Source: an uncultured Prevotella sp.
GTDB lineage: Bacteria > Bacteroidota > Bacteroidia > Bacteroidales > Bacteroidaceae
DNA length: 34,570 nucleotides
Direction: 5' to 3'
Assembly (NCBI GenBank): GCA_900315955.1
Contig: ONBC01000047.1
Span: forward strand, 1-34,570
Under the pieces are notes generated by a model that ran no database searches, was not told the DNA's origin, and saw only the letters and a list, made by a program, of their open reading frames with translations. The position numbers and the translations under genes are program-made. Below are positions 1 to 6,941 of this stretch, piece by piece. Position 1 is the first letter of the stretch; the number at the start of each line of letters is the position of its first letter.

Positions 1-2
1 AA

Positions 3-176
3 GTACACACGGAAGGAAACGGACTTGCCGTGCTGAAGATGCTGATCTTAGCTATGGCCACCAATAAGCAGCTAAACAAACTCATAAAGGCCGCTGTGGT
101 AGCCGACAAATTTCTCCATGTAGAGGCTGTAAAGCTCAACATGAAGAATTCAGAGGAGAAAGGAGGCGAGGCATGA
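3..176 (+). CDS. Hypothetical protein, C-terminal part (5' end outside window)
   Basis: An open frame enters from the left edge and stops at 174-176 (tga). The visible 57 residues are mostly helical-looking, with a leucine/alanine/lysine-rich segment (residues beginning VHTEGNGLAVLKMLILAM) and a charged tail ending EEKGGEA. The stop overlaps the ATG of the next gene in an ATGA arrangement, which indicates translational coupling and the same operon. I do not recognise the family. No start can be assigned because the gene is cut by the window. Confidence 0.55.
   Translation, partial: VHTEGNGLAVLKMLILAMATNKQLNKLIKAAVVADKFLHVEAVKLNMKNSEEKGGEA
161..166 (+). promoter_or_regulatory. Strong Shine-Dalgarno site before the 173 gene
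   Basis: AGGAGG lies 6 nt before the ATG at 173. Similar or better sites precede the starts at 567 (AAAGGAGG, 554-561), 760 (AAAGGAGGTGA, 746-756) and 2637 (AAAGGAGG, 2622-2629). Such sites are uncommon in Bacteroidetes, whose ribosomes make little use of them, so they help fix these starts and mark this gene group as unusual. Confidence 0.7.
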
Positions 177-574
177 AAGCTAAGTATAGGCTATTAGTAG
201 AGGCAAGCGATGGAAAAGAGTTTGTCGTCGTCATTCGTGAGTACAGTGCATCCACCAAGCCTGCCAGGATGTTCAAGGAACAGGTGAGTGCTTTTGATGG
301 CTCTAAGATGAACATCTCCAAATTGGCCATGATGAAAGTCTATCTGAGAGAGCTTGCTGAGTCCATCAATGCCGAAAGCCGTGGCAAGGGCGCTATTCAA
401 GTTGACTTCCATGATGAATGGTGCGACTTGAACGGCCACAGATGCATGGGGTTCGAGGTGTATTCATACGACGGTAGAGGTGCCCGTCCTATCTGCAGTA
501 TATACTTGATTAGAATAGATGCCAGTGTAAGCTTCTACGATTTGCTGGCCACGAAAGGAGGCAATCATGAGTAA
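173..574 (+). CDS. Hypothetical protein, 133 aa
   Basis: The start at ATG 173 is supported by AGGAGG six bases upstream and by the 4-nt ATGA overlap with the preceding gene. The protein looks like a mixed alpha/beta soluble domain. A beta-like N-terminus (KAKYRLLVEASDGKEFVVVI) is followed by a helix-rich middle with MMKVYLRELAESINAESRG, then a strand-rich end (GFEVYSYDGRGARPICSIYL). There is no signal peptide or membrane segment. It overlaps the 567 gene by 8 nt, so it belongs to a tight operon of small genes. I do not recognise the family. Its position just before a terminator and the structural operon suggests an accessory or early phage function, but that is only inference. Confidence 0.75.
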   Translation: MKAKYRLLVEASDGKEFVVVIREYSASTKPARMFKEQVSAFDGSKMNISKLAMMKVYLRELAESINAESRGKGAIQVDFHDEWCDLNGHRCMGFEVYSYDGRGARPICSIYLIRIDASVSFYDLLATKGGNHE

Positions 575-767
575 GTGGAATCTGCAAGAGCATGTTGCTC
601 AGGACGTGAACGCCATCGAGTTGCTGGTGGTGGACAGTTACTATCCGTCGTATCTGGTGGTGCTGGTCGACGACGAAGGGAAAGAGCACGTGATGCGGGA
701 CATCAGTGATGCCAAGCTGCGTGAAGTGTTGAACAAAGCAAAAGAAAAGGAGGTGAAGAATGGCTAA
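567..767 (+). CDS. Hypothetical protein, 66 aa
   Basis: The start ATG at 567 has AAAGGAGG at 554-561, a near-perfect Shine-Dalgarno site. The 66-residue product is acidic, with a beta-like centre (ELLVVDSYYPSYLVVLVDD) and a lysine/glutamate-rich C-terminal helix. It overlaps both neighbours by 8 nt (567-574 and 760-767), consistent with coupled translation. No family was recognised. Confidence 0.7.
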   Translation: MSKWNLQEHVAQDVNAIELLVVDSYYPSYLVVLVDDEGKEHVMRDISDAKLREVLNKAKEKEVKNG

Positions 768-1014
768 GTATTTCAACTTTGGCGAGAATGTACCCAAACG
801 TAAGCAGGACGAGGCATTGGACTCGGAAGCGGAAAAGATACTCGATGCATATTTCCAAGATGAGAGCGACAGCGGGCGGTTCACGTCGGAGGAGATCGCT
901 GCCAACGTGCGTGAGACGCTCAAAGTCACGACGGCACAGGTCTTTGACTACATGAGCTCACACGGCTACCGCCTTGAAAGGGTCGATGACCGCTTGGTGT
1001 GGGTAATAGATTAG
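760..1014 (+). CDS. Hypothetical protein, 84 aa, possible winged-helix-like C-terminus
   Basis: The start ATG at 760 is preceded by AAAGGAGGTGA at 746-756, essentially a full anti-Shine-Dalgarno complement. Residues ~42-80 (SEEIAANVRETLKVTTAQVF, then DYMSSHGYRLERVDDRLVWVI) have the rhythm of a small helix-turn-helix or winged-helix domain ending in a beta hairpin. This is a structural guess, not a recognised family. It is the last gene before the terminator at 1047-1079, so it closes the operon entering from the left edge. Confidence 0.7.
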   Translation: MAKYFNFGENVPKRKQDEALDSEAEKILDAYFQDESDSGRFTSEEIAANVRETLKVTTAQVFDYMSSHGYRLERVDDRLVWVID

Positions 1015-1046
1015 AACAGTTCAAAATCATATAGCACATTTTTGAG

Positions 1047-1079
1047 GGCGCATGCGTCGTGAGACGTGTGCGCCTTTTT
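1047..1079 (+). terminator. Rho-independent terminator
   Basis: Two 12-nt arms (1047-1058 and 1063-1074) pair fully, counting two adjacent G-T wobble pairs, around a GTGA loop (1059-1062). Five T residues follow (1075-1079). It lies 32 nt after the stop at 1014 and directly before the promoter at 1085, so it separates two transcription units. Confidence 0.85.
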
Positions 1080-1084
1080 GCGTA

Positions 1085-1116
1085 TTTTCATTTAATGTGT
1101 ACGTGCGTTATCTTTG
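1085..1116 (+). promoter_or_regulatory. Bacteroidetes-type promoter of the portal operon (late class)
   Basis: TTTTC at 1085-1089 (within CGTATTTTC) and TATCTTTG at 1109-1116 are separated by exactly 19 bp. This matches the Bacteroidetes pattern TTTG, 19-21 bp, TAnnTTTG. It follows a terminator and precedes the ATG at 1145 by a leader of roughly 23 nt. The same upstream nonamer and spacing recur at 6906, 16689 and 34254. Confidence 0.75.
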
Positions 1117-1144
1117 CCGATGAAACATCTAAAAAGATAGACTT

Positions 1145-1540
1145 ATGTATAAAGCTTATTATGAATCCCGCCGCACGATGCTACAGTATGACAACGAGCA
1201 CATCATCGGATATCTAAATGAGACAGTGGTCGATGACTACGTCCCAGAACACTATGAGGGCGACACAGCCCCGGAACCACGCAAGGCCTACTGCTATGAA
1301 GGCACGGAGAAAGACGGCGGCACCATCATGCCGTGCGAGGACATGACCAACTATCACGATGTGGCCAATGCCATCATCCGGTCGAAGTACAGCGAGAGTG
1401 AGGAGCTGAGCATCGTCCGCCATAAGATCAATGGCGACGACGGCAGCGACAGCGCCAATAACACCGAATTCAGCGAGTTCAACGCCTGGTGCGAGCAGGC
1501 GAAGGTCATCGCAAAGGACTGGTGCGGTATCAATGAGTAG
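1145..1540 (+). CDS. Hypothetical acidic protein, 131 aa, first gene of structural operon
   Basis: This is the first gene after the promoter at 1085-1116; the ATG at 1145 fits the predicted transcript start. The protein is acidic and soluble-looking, rich in Tyr, Asp and Glu. It has an N-terminal segment MYKAYYESRRTMLQYDNEH and a Cys-containing C-terminus (FNAWCEQAKVIAKDWCGINE). There is no signal peptide or membrane segment. The next gene starts 4 nt after the stop, so the two are co-translated. I do not recognise the family. The position suggests a virion component or assembly chaperone, but nothing in the sequence proves it. Confidence 0.75.
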   Translation: MYKAYYESRRTMLQYDNEHIIGYLNETVVDDYVPEHYEGDTAPEPRKAYCYEGTEKDGGTIMPCEDMTNYHDVANAIIRSKYSESEELSIVRHKINGDDGSDSANNTEFSEFNAWCEQAKVIAKDWCGINE

Positions 1541-1543
1541 CCT

Positions 1544-2623
1544 ATGTCGACGGTCATCAGTAAACCCGGTTCGCTGAGCTTCACGGGCACGATGGAGAAT
1601 CTCGTGCTCAAGAGCCCGTCTGCGCAAGTGCGTGTGGCCATCAAAGTGAACTCGGCCTATGGCACGCATGAGGTGCTCAACGAGGTGTATTACCCCGATG
1701 AGAGCAGCTCCGTGACCATCTACCATCCCGGAGATCTCTGCGAGCCCTACGCGCGCCAGTATGGTTCAGTGACAGCCACTGCATCCGTCTATGACATCAC
1801 GTCCTCTGGTGTGCAGGCCGCTGCCCTGGACGTGGATCTTGGCACCGTGCTCTTCGGCAATGTCGACCCTCAGATAGACGCCGCCACGTTCTGCCAGCGG
1901 CACTTCCTTAACATCCTCATGGGCACGAAAGTAACCGCCATGGGGCGCAAAGAGAGCCTGAGTGCCTACGATGCGGGCGATCTGACTGTATCGGCCTGCT
2001 TTGTGACCGCTGATGGCTCGCTCAAAGAGATGTCAGGCACTTTGGCACCTGTCAACACGACGGGCAAGGTGCAGGATTATGATGTGTCGCCATCGAAGAT
2101 CTTGGCAGCCGTCAATGCCGATGATGGAGCCCGCCTCGTGGGCTACGTCTGCAAGTCAGGAGAGCGGAAACAGCCCTATGAGCTGGTGGTGGATAAAGTT
2201 CCACCAGCCCCGTCCCTGGCCTTCCTCAACTCCTTTGGCTGTTGGGAGTATATCCACTGTACCGGTACGCACAAGAAGTCGAGCAAGTTCACCTATTCCA
2301 CGGCTGTGGTGGGTGATAAGACCCGCAACTATGCCATTCAGGAACAACGCCAGTTGACCGCCAATACCGGCTCCTTGAACTATGCCATGGCCGAGTGGGC
2401 GGATGAGCTCTTCCGCTCTCAGCAGGTTTACCTATATACCGGCGGCAAGATGGGCAAGGAGGTCGTCGTCTCGGATGTCAAGGATGAGGTTACCAACGAG
2501 GACGACAATATGCCGTCGTATGAGTTCACGTGGATGTATGCACAGAAGCTGCACAATGTCATCGACACCGAGACCAAGCGTCTGCGTGTCTTCGATGGAA
2601 CTTTTGATTACACATTTGAGTAA
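1544..2623 (+). CDS. Putative tail or baseplate structural protein, 359 aa
   Basis: This is a 359-residue, beta-rich protein without signal peptide or membrane segments. The N-terminal half (~1-220) alternates strands and turns in the manner of tandem Ig-like or tail-hub domains. The C-terminal part (~225-359) starts at FLNSFGCWEYIHCTG and ends with a short-helix/strand pattern (LRVFDGTFDYTFE). It has two closely spaced Cys (GCWEYIHC). It sits between the 1145 gene and an 84-aa gene, upstream of the portal-like gene, all within one operon. A structural role in the tail or baseplate is inferred from composition and context. I could not assign a specific family; an adhesin-like decoration protein is an alternative. 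Confidence 0.6.
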   Translation: MSTVISKPGSLSFTGTMENLVLKSPSAQVRVAIKVNSAYGTHEVLNEVYYPDESSSVTIYHPGDLCEPYARQYGSVTATASVYDITSSGVQAAALDVDLGTVLFGNVDPQIDAATFCQRHFLNILMGTKVTAMGRKESLSAYDAGDLTVSACFVTADGSLKEMSGTLAPVNTTGKVQDYDVSPSKILAAVNADDGARLVGYVCKSGERKQPYELVVDKVPPAPSLAFLNSFGCWEYIHCTGTHKKSSKFTYSTAVVGDKTRNYAIQEQRQLTANTGSLNYAMAEWADELFRSQQVYLYTGGKMGKEVVVSDVKDEVTNEDDNMPSYEFTWMYAQKLHNVIDTETKRLRVFDGTFDYTFE

Positions 2624-2636
2624 AGGAGGCAGAAAC

Positions 2637-2891
2637 ATGGAAAAAGTTCTCAAACCCATCAGCCTGCAGGAGGCAAAGGCGTATCTCGACGAATGCGCCG
2701 AGAAGCATGAGGCGGTGAGCATCGTGGCACTGGCCAAGGACGGCCATAAGATCGTGATGAAGGGCTGGACGGTGACCTCCGGCAACTCGGTAGGCCGTAC
2801 GCATAACTACCGCAACAACGAGAACGGCGAGGTAAGGAAAATCATCGACGTGCTGCTGTTCTACGTGAACGGGCACCCAGTATATATATAG
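2637..2891 (+). CDS. Hypothetical protein, 84 aa
   Basis: The start is ATG 2637, supported by AAAGGAGG at 2622-2629. The frame is open further upstream, but that part only shadows the previous gene. The protein begins MEKVLKPISLQEAKAYLDEC, a helix, and continues into a strand-rich part with HKIVMKGWTVTSG and a C-terminal VLLFYVNGHPVYI. It ends 5 nt before the portal-like gene. No family was recognised. Confidence 0.7.
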   Translation: MEKVLKPISLQEAKAYLDECAEKHEAVSIVALAKDGHKIVMKGWTVTSGNSVGRTHNYRNNENGEVRKIIDVLLFYVNGHPVYI

Positions 2892-2895
2892 AGAC

Positions 2896-4281
2896 ATGGA
2901 AAAAATTACATTAGCACCCGATGTACTCGACATTCCGGTGAACCGTGTGAGTCCGGTCGAATCGAAGGATATCTACACGCAGAAGGAGAAGCAGTACACC
3001 ACGGCCATATCGGTCGGCAACCGAAATTATCAGATTGTCCTTTATGGGGCGTCGAACCAGATCCCCTACCGGCTCACAGAGCTTGTGGAGAAGAATTCGG
3101 TGATGATGCAAAACAAGTACTTCAACCTGCTGACGTGCTACGGCCGCGGGGTGGAGTACATGGACGCGTCGACACGTCAGGACAAAGAGCCCAAGCCGAC
3201 CATGGATCCGGAGATAAGGCGCTGGATGATCCGCAACAATGTCAAGAAGTTCTTTGCGGAGCAGATCGTCGACATGAAGTATTTTGCCTTTGCCGTGACT
3301 GTGGTCATCCTCAACCGCGACCGGAAGAAGATCGTGCGGCTGGTGCACAAGGACGCTTGCAACGTGCGCTTTGAGCTGCCGGACGAGGACGGGAAGGTCA
3401 ACAACATCTTCTTTGCCGACTGGGACGATAACCAGCAGCCCGAGGATATCGAGGTGATACCGCTGCTCGACGAGGACGATCCCGTTGGCGACCTGCTCGC
3501 CCGCACGGGTAAGGAGCGCGATAAATTGGGCGTTTTCCGCACGGACTCAACCAAAAGTCACAAGTATGCCATCGTCACGCGTATGCCGACACCTAACTGC
3601 CGTCTGTACCCGACGCCCTACTGGACGGGCGTGCTCCGGGACGGCTGGTACAACATCTACGGTCAGCTCACTGCCGCCAAGCTGGCCAAGCTGAAGAACG
3701 GCTCAAACATCCGCTACCATGTAGAGGTGTCACAGGAGTTTTGGGCGAGCCGAGCACATACCATGGGCATCAGCGAGGGCACTCAGGAATATCAGGAGAT
3801 GAAGAAAACATTCCTTGAGAAAATCAAGAAATGTCTTTCAGGCTCAGAGAACAGCGACAAAATGGTATGGAGTGACTTCACCACGTCCGTTGACGGGAAG
3901 GAAAGACACAATCTGAAGATCAACCTTGTGGACACGTCGAAGGCCGGCAACGAGTACAACGATGACATTGCGGAGGTGAGCAACATGCTCTGCTACGACG
4001 ACAACGTGCACCCGAATCTGGCAGGTGCCAATCCGGGAAAGAGTCAGATGAACAACAGTGGCTCGGACAAACGGGAGCTCTTCACGATGAAGCAGGCTCT
4101 GGAGACGATGACGCACGACCTGCTGCTCCTGCCCCATCAGGTGGCCATCCTCTTCAACGGATGGGAGCAGAAGGTCTATCCCGACGTGCCGATGATACTC
4201 CTTACCACACTCGATAAAAACACCGACGCCAAGCAGACAACAATGAATGGCGGAGACAACAACCCTAACGAAGAAAAGTAA
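2896..4281 (+). CDS. Portal-like protein, 461 aa
   Basis: This is probably the portal, the dodecameric ring through which DNA enters and leaves the capsid. Length (461 aa) is in the portal range. Portal-like signs are the N-terminal conserved-looking block around 55-100 (LTELVEKNSVMMQNKYFNLL), the central YPTPYWTGVLRDGWYNIYG (~235-255) followed by a long helix, and the C-terminal block NLAGANPGKSQMNNSGSDKR (~375-395) before another long helix. The tail is low-complexity and polar (GGDNNPNEEK). It is followed at 2-nt spacing by the 4284 gene and then by three further connector-sized genes, as expected of a portal/head-tail connector module. The call rests on pattern memory, so a different structural role remains possible. 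Confidence 0.6.
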   Translation: MEKITLAPDVLDIPVNRVSPVESKDIYTQKEKQYTTAISVGNRNYQIVLYGASNQIPYRLTELVEKNSVMMQNKYFNLLTCYGRGVEYMDASTRQDKEPKPTMDPEIRRWMIRNNVKKFFAEQIVDMKYFAFAVTVVILNRDRKKIVRLVHKDACNVRFELPDEDGKVNNIFFADWDDNQQPEDIEVIPLLDEDDPVGDLLARTGKERDKLGVFRTDSTKSHKYAIVTRMPTPNCRLYPTPYWTGVLRDGWYNIYGQLTAAKLAKLKNGSNIRYHVEVSQEFWASRAHTMGISEGTQEYQEMKKTFLEKIKKCLSGSENSDKMVWSDFTTSVDGKERHNLKINLVDTSKAGNEYNDDIAEVSNMLCYDDNVHPNLAGANPGKSQMNNSGSDKRELFTMKQALETMTHDLLLLPHQVAILFNGWEQKVYPDVPMILLTTLDKNTDAKQTTMNGGDNNPNEEK

Positions 4282-4283
4282 CC

Positions 4284-5129
4284 ATGGACGTAACGAAAGA
4301 AATTACCAAAGAGATTTTTGAGCAGTATGTGCCCGCGGCAAAAATGCCGGAGCGCAATACGAGCGTCTTCAACCGCATGGTGCCGTATTTCAGCCGCTCT
4401 TATCAGCATCTTCAGGATCTGCTCTTCAAGGGCACCACCACTCTGATGGATGCTGAGGACATGAAAGGCGGTATCCTGCAGTTTGTGTGCATCCATGCCT
4501 TTTTTCGGGCCATTCCATCGTTGGATTTGGTGTTGACGGGCACGGGCTTTGGCGTCGTCTCGACAAACGACACGGCTCCGGCCTCTCAGACACGCGTCAA
4601 GGCCCTGCGTGACGAAATGGAATGGCAGTCGCTCATGAGCATCTCGGCGCTGCTGGCAGTGCTTGTGAAAACAGACAAATGGGGAGACTCTGTGGCGGGT
4701 AAGAATGCGATCCGGTGTCTATACTACGATCCGTTCCAAATAAACGAGTACGGGCCAATCGACAGGAACCTGTCCATGGCCGAGAACTGGCGGCGGGTGT
4801 GCCAGTACCGCGCCACGGCCGAGCAGATGGTCAGACGGGAAATCTCACAGGAGTACTACGATGCGCTGCTTTGCCGACTGCGTACCGGCAAAATGACAAA
4901 TGCAGACATCGGCATCTACCAAAGTGCGGTGAACTATATCGCCCGCAGCATCGGTGATATGGAAGCCGGGAAGCCTTGCATGGTGCCAGCGCAATGGGAA
5001 CTGCGTGACTACATGGAAAGGTATGCCGATATGCTGCCGGAATACAAACAATCCAAACTATATGCTTCAATCCATGGAGACAGATACGAAAACCAGCCGG
5101 AAGACCCGACGTTCTTCTTTGTTAACTAA
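4284..5129 (+). CDS. Putative virion/connector protein, 281 aa
   Basis: This 281-residue protein is mostly alpha-helical with several aromatic-rich helices (FNRMVPYFSRSYQHLQDLLF at ~30-50, ILQFVCIHAFFRAIPSLDLV at ~65-85). It starts 2 nt after the portal-like gene and is followed 4 nt later by the 5134 gene. No signal peptide or clear transmembrane segment is present. Bacteroidales phages often carry a protein of this size and composition directly after the portal, but I could not name its family with certainty. A head-tail connector or internal head protein would fit the position. Confidence 0.6.
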   Translation: MDVTKEITKEIFEQYVPAAKMPERNTSVFNRMVPYFSRSYQHLQDLLFKGTTTLMDAEDMKGGILQFVCIHAFFRAIPSLDLVLTGTGFGVVSTNDTAPASQTRVKALRDEMEWQSLMSISALLAVLVKTDKWGDSVAGKNAIRCLYYDPFQINEYGPIDRNLSMAENWRRVCQYRATAEQMVRREISQEYYDALLCRLRTGKMTNADIGIYQSAVNYIARSIGDMEAGKPCMVPAQWELRDYMERYADMLPEYKQSKLYASIHGDRYENQPEDPTFFFVN

Positions 5130-5133
5130 GCAG

Positions 5134-5880
5134 ATGGAGTTCCGCATACCGAAAGGGTGGCAGGAGCTTACGCAAGGACAGCTGCGCTATGTTATCAGCC
5201 TGTATAATATCTACGACGGGCGTGAGGACATGATGCAGATGATTACCATGGCGGCACTGTTCCATTTCATGGGGTGCCGCGTTGACAGCGAGACAAAAGA
5301 CGGAATACTCTGTTACCGTGTGTCCACTGGTGAGACTTTCTTGCTCAATCCCGAGTTCCTGCCGATGATGGCCGACACGGTGGAATGGGTGAAAAGACCC
5401 AATGAGATGCGCTGCCGTTTGGCCGTGCTCCACCACTGTGAGGCCGTCAGCTTCGATTTGCGCGACCTGGTGTTCGGCGAGTACCTTGTCTGCGAGAACT
5501 ATTACCAGGCGTGGATGCTGTCGCACGACTGGACAAAGCTCAGCCCGATGCTGGACACCCTCTACCATGTTCCCGACGGCGGGAAAATGGTCAATACGCA
5601 GTTCGACTATGTTTCCGTTGCTATGTGGTGGACGGCCGTTAAAGACTATTTCGGGCAGCTTTTTCCACATTTCTTCCGCCGAACGGGCGAGGGTGAGGAG
5701 ATCACACAAGACGTGCTGCGGGAATATACCGACGCGCAAATCCGCCTGTTGACCAAGGGCGATGTCACCAAGGAGGAATATATACTCAACAAGACCACAA
5801 CCCTGCGTGCGCTTACCGAGCTGGATGCTCAGGCACGCGAGAGCGAGGAATTGAAACGTATCATGCAAAAAAACAAGTAG
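5134..5880 (+). CDS. Hypothetical phage structural-module protein, 248 aa
   Basis: The frame is open from 4954, but that part overlaps the preceding gene and reads like a shadow. ATG 5134, 4 nt after the previous stop, gives the sensible start MEFRIPKGWQELTQGQLRYV. The protein is helical, with many Trp/Tyr/Phe (WMLSHDWTKLSPMLDTLYHV; YVSVAMWWTAVKDYFGQLFP) and a charged C-terminal helix ending RIMQKNK. The first 35 residues look like a small domain that recruits a partner. It has no signal peptide. It precedes the 5884 gene by 3 nt. The family is not recognised; an assembly chaperone or connector is possible from position. Confidence 0.7.
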   Translation: MEFRIPKGWQELTQGQLRYVISLYNIYDGREDMMQMITMAALFHFMGCRVDSETKDGILCYRVSTGETFLLNPEFLPMMADTVEWVKRPNEMRCRLAVLHHCEAVSFDLRDLVFGEYLVCENYYQAWMLSHDWTKLSPMLDTLYHVPDGGKMVNTQFDYVSVAMWWTAVKDYFGQLFPHFFRRTGEGEEITQDVLREYTDAQIRLLTKGDVTKEEYILNKTTTLRALTELDAQARESEELKRIMQKNK

Positions 5881-5883
5881 ACC

Positions 5884-6375
5884 ATGTTCGACGCTATCAA
5901 ATACTTTACCAGGATGACAGAGATGAATAAGCTCTGCCAGCAGGAGAAATTCAAGCCGGTGGTGATCAGCAACACCGACAATCTGGAGGGTTTGTTGGAG
6001 GAATACCGCGAAAATGACCGTTTCATCGCTATTACAGACACCAACACCGAGAACATCTCATCCGATGACGGCGAGTATGCCTTCACGAAAAGACGCGCTT
6101 TCACCGTGATGATCCTCTCGGCCTACAACTATCCCGATATGGAAGACCGGCAAAAGCAGCTCGACCTCTGCCGTGAGGTCTTCAAGCAGTTCGTCACCAG
6201 AATCATACGTGACAAATACACCTATGATGAACAGATGGTGCAGTTCGAGACTCAGTCCATTCCCAACTCTGAGCTTGGACGATACTACCTCTCCGGCATG
6301 ACAGGACTGTATTTCACGCTCTACACCCGTGAGCCGATAGATTTGGAGTACAACAAGGAGGAGTGGAATGGCTGA
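5884..6375 (+). CDS. Putative head-tail completion/tail terminator-like protein, 163 aa
   Basis: This 163-residue alpha/beta protein has a central segment (RRAFTVMILSAYNYPDMEDR at ~68-88) followed by the helix QKQLDLCREVFKQFVTRIIR and a beta-rich end (YYLSGMTGLYFTLYTREPID). Helix-plus-sheet proteins of 130-170 residues in this position are often tail terminators or head-tail completion proteins, but I see no diagnostic motif. It overlaps the next gene by 8 nt (6368-6375). Confidence 0.6.
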   Translation: MFDAIKYFTRMTEMNKLCQQEKFKPVVISNTDNLEGLLEEYRENDRFIAITDTNTENISSDDGEYAFTKRRAFTVMILSAYNYPDMEDRQKQLDLCREVFKQFVTRIIRDKYTYDEQMVQFETQSIPNSELGRYYLSGMTGLYFTLYTREPIDLEYNKEEWNG

Positions 6376-6898
6376 GCGTAAGATACAACGTCCGGTGACA
6401 GAGGACGACATCCGGAAGTGGGAGAAGGACTGGATGGAGATGATGATTACCATCTGGCGTGATCAGATCATGCGCCTCGGCATCGTGGACACCATGAAAC
6501 TGTACAACGATATCACGGGCAGCCTGAGCATGGGTGAGCAGGTGACCATCGCACATGAGTTCATGAAGTATGGCATCTATGTGGCCGCCGGCGTGGGTAA
6601 TGGCTACAACAAGGGGAATGGCGGTGACCTCGACATCCTCGACCCGTCGCTGCGCAAGGCGGCCCGTCTTGACAAGCCCCGGAGCCGTGGCCCGCGGTGG
6701 AGCACGAAACACATGACGACGGGTAAGCCGCGTGAGAAGCGCGACTGGTTCGCGAGGAAGTATCTGCGGTCCATCTATGTCCTCGGCGACGTGGAGCGTG
6801 GTCTCTACGGCGAGGCGTACATGGGCACGCTTTCGAACGTGGTGAGCGGGCTGTTCTCTACCATCAAGGAGGAGACGAACGCGCTGCGGAACCTGTAA
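6368..6898 (+). CDS. Hypothetical basic phage protein, 176 aa, last gene of portal operon
   Basis: The start ATG 6368 overlaps the end of the preceding gene by 8 nt. The protein has an N-terminal helical part (~1-65), a glycine-rich loop (AAGVGNGYNKGNGGDLDILD at ~73-93), and a strongly basic region (KPRSRGPRWSTKHMTTGKPR) followed by a C-terminal helix. The basic loop and length recall head-tail joining or morphogenesis proteins, but there is no motif that settles it. It ends just before the promoter at 6906-6937. Confidence 0.65.
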   Translation: MAERKIQRPVTEDDIRKWEKDWMEMMITIWRDQIMRLGIVDTMKLYNDITGSLSMGEQVTIAHEFMKYGIYVAAGVGNGYNKGNGGDLDILDPSLRKAARLDKPRSRGPRWSTKHMTTGKPREKRDWFARKYLRSIYVLGDVERGLYGEAYMGTLSNVVSGLFSTIKEETNALRNL

Positions 6899-6905
6899 AT
6901 ACGTA

Positions 6906-6937
6906 TTTTCAAAGCAAGGCAAGATAACGTAAATTTG
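6906..6937 (+). promoter_or_regulatory. Late-class promoter of the tail fibre operon
   Basis: TTTTC at 6906-6910 (within CGTATTTTC) and TAAATTTG at 6930-6937 are 19 bp apart, the same arrangement as at 1085. The ATG of the fibre gene at 6942 starts only 5 nt after the final G, which is about where transcription should begin. The mRNA would therefore be leaderless or nearly so. Confidence 0.7.
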
Positions 6938-6941
6938 CGAT

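Noticed and set aside
1214-1726. A 170-aa minus-strand ORF rich in His, Val and Leu
   Set aside because: It overlaps two plus-strand genes in a clear operon and has no promoter or start context.
4954-5133. Upstream extension of the 5134 gene
   Set aside because: It overlaps the preceding gene and reads as shadow; ATG 5134 lies 4 nt after the previous stop.
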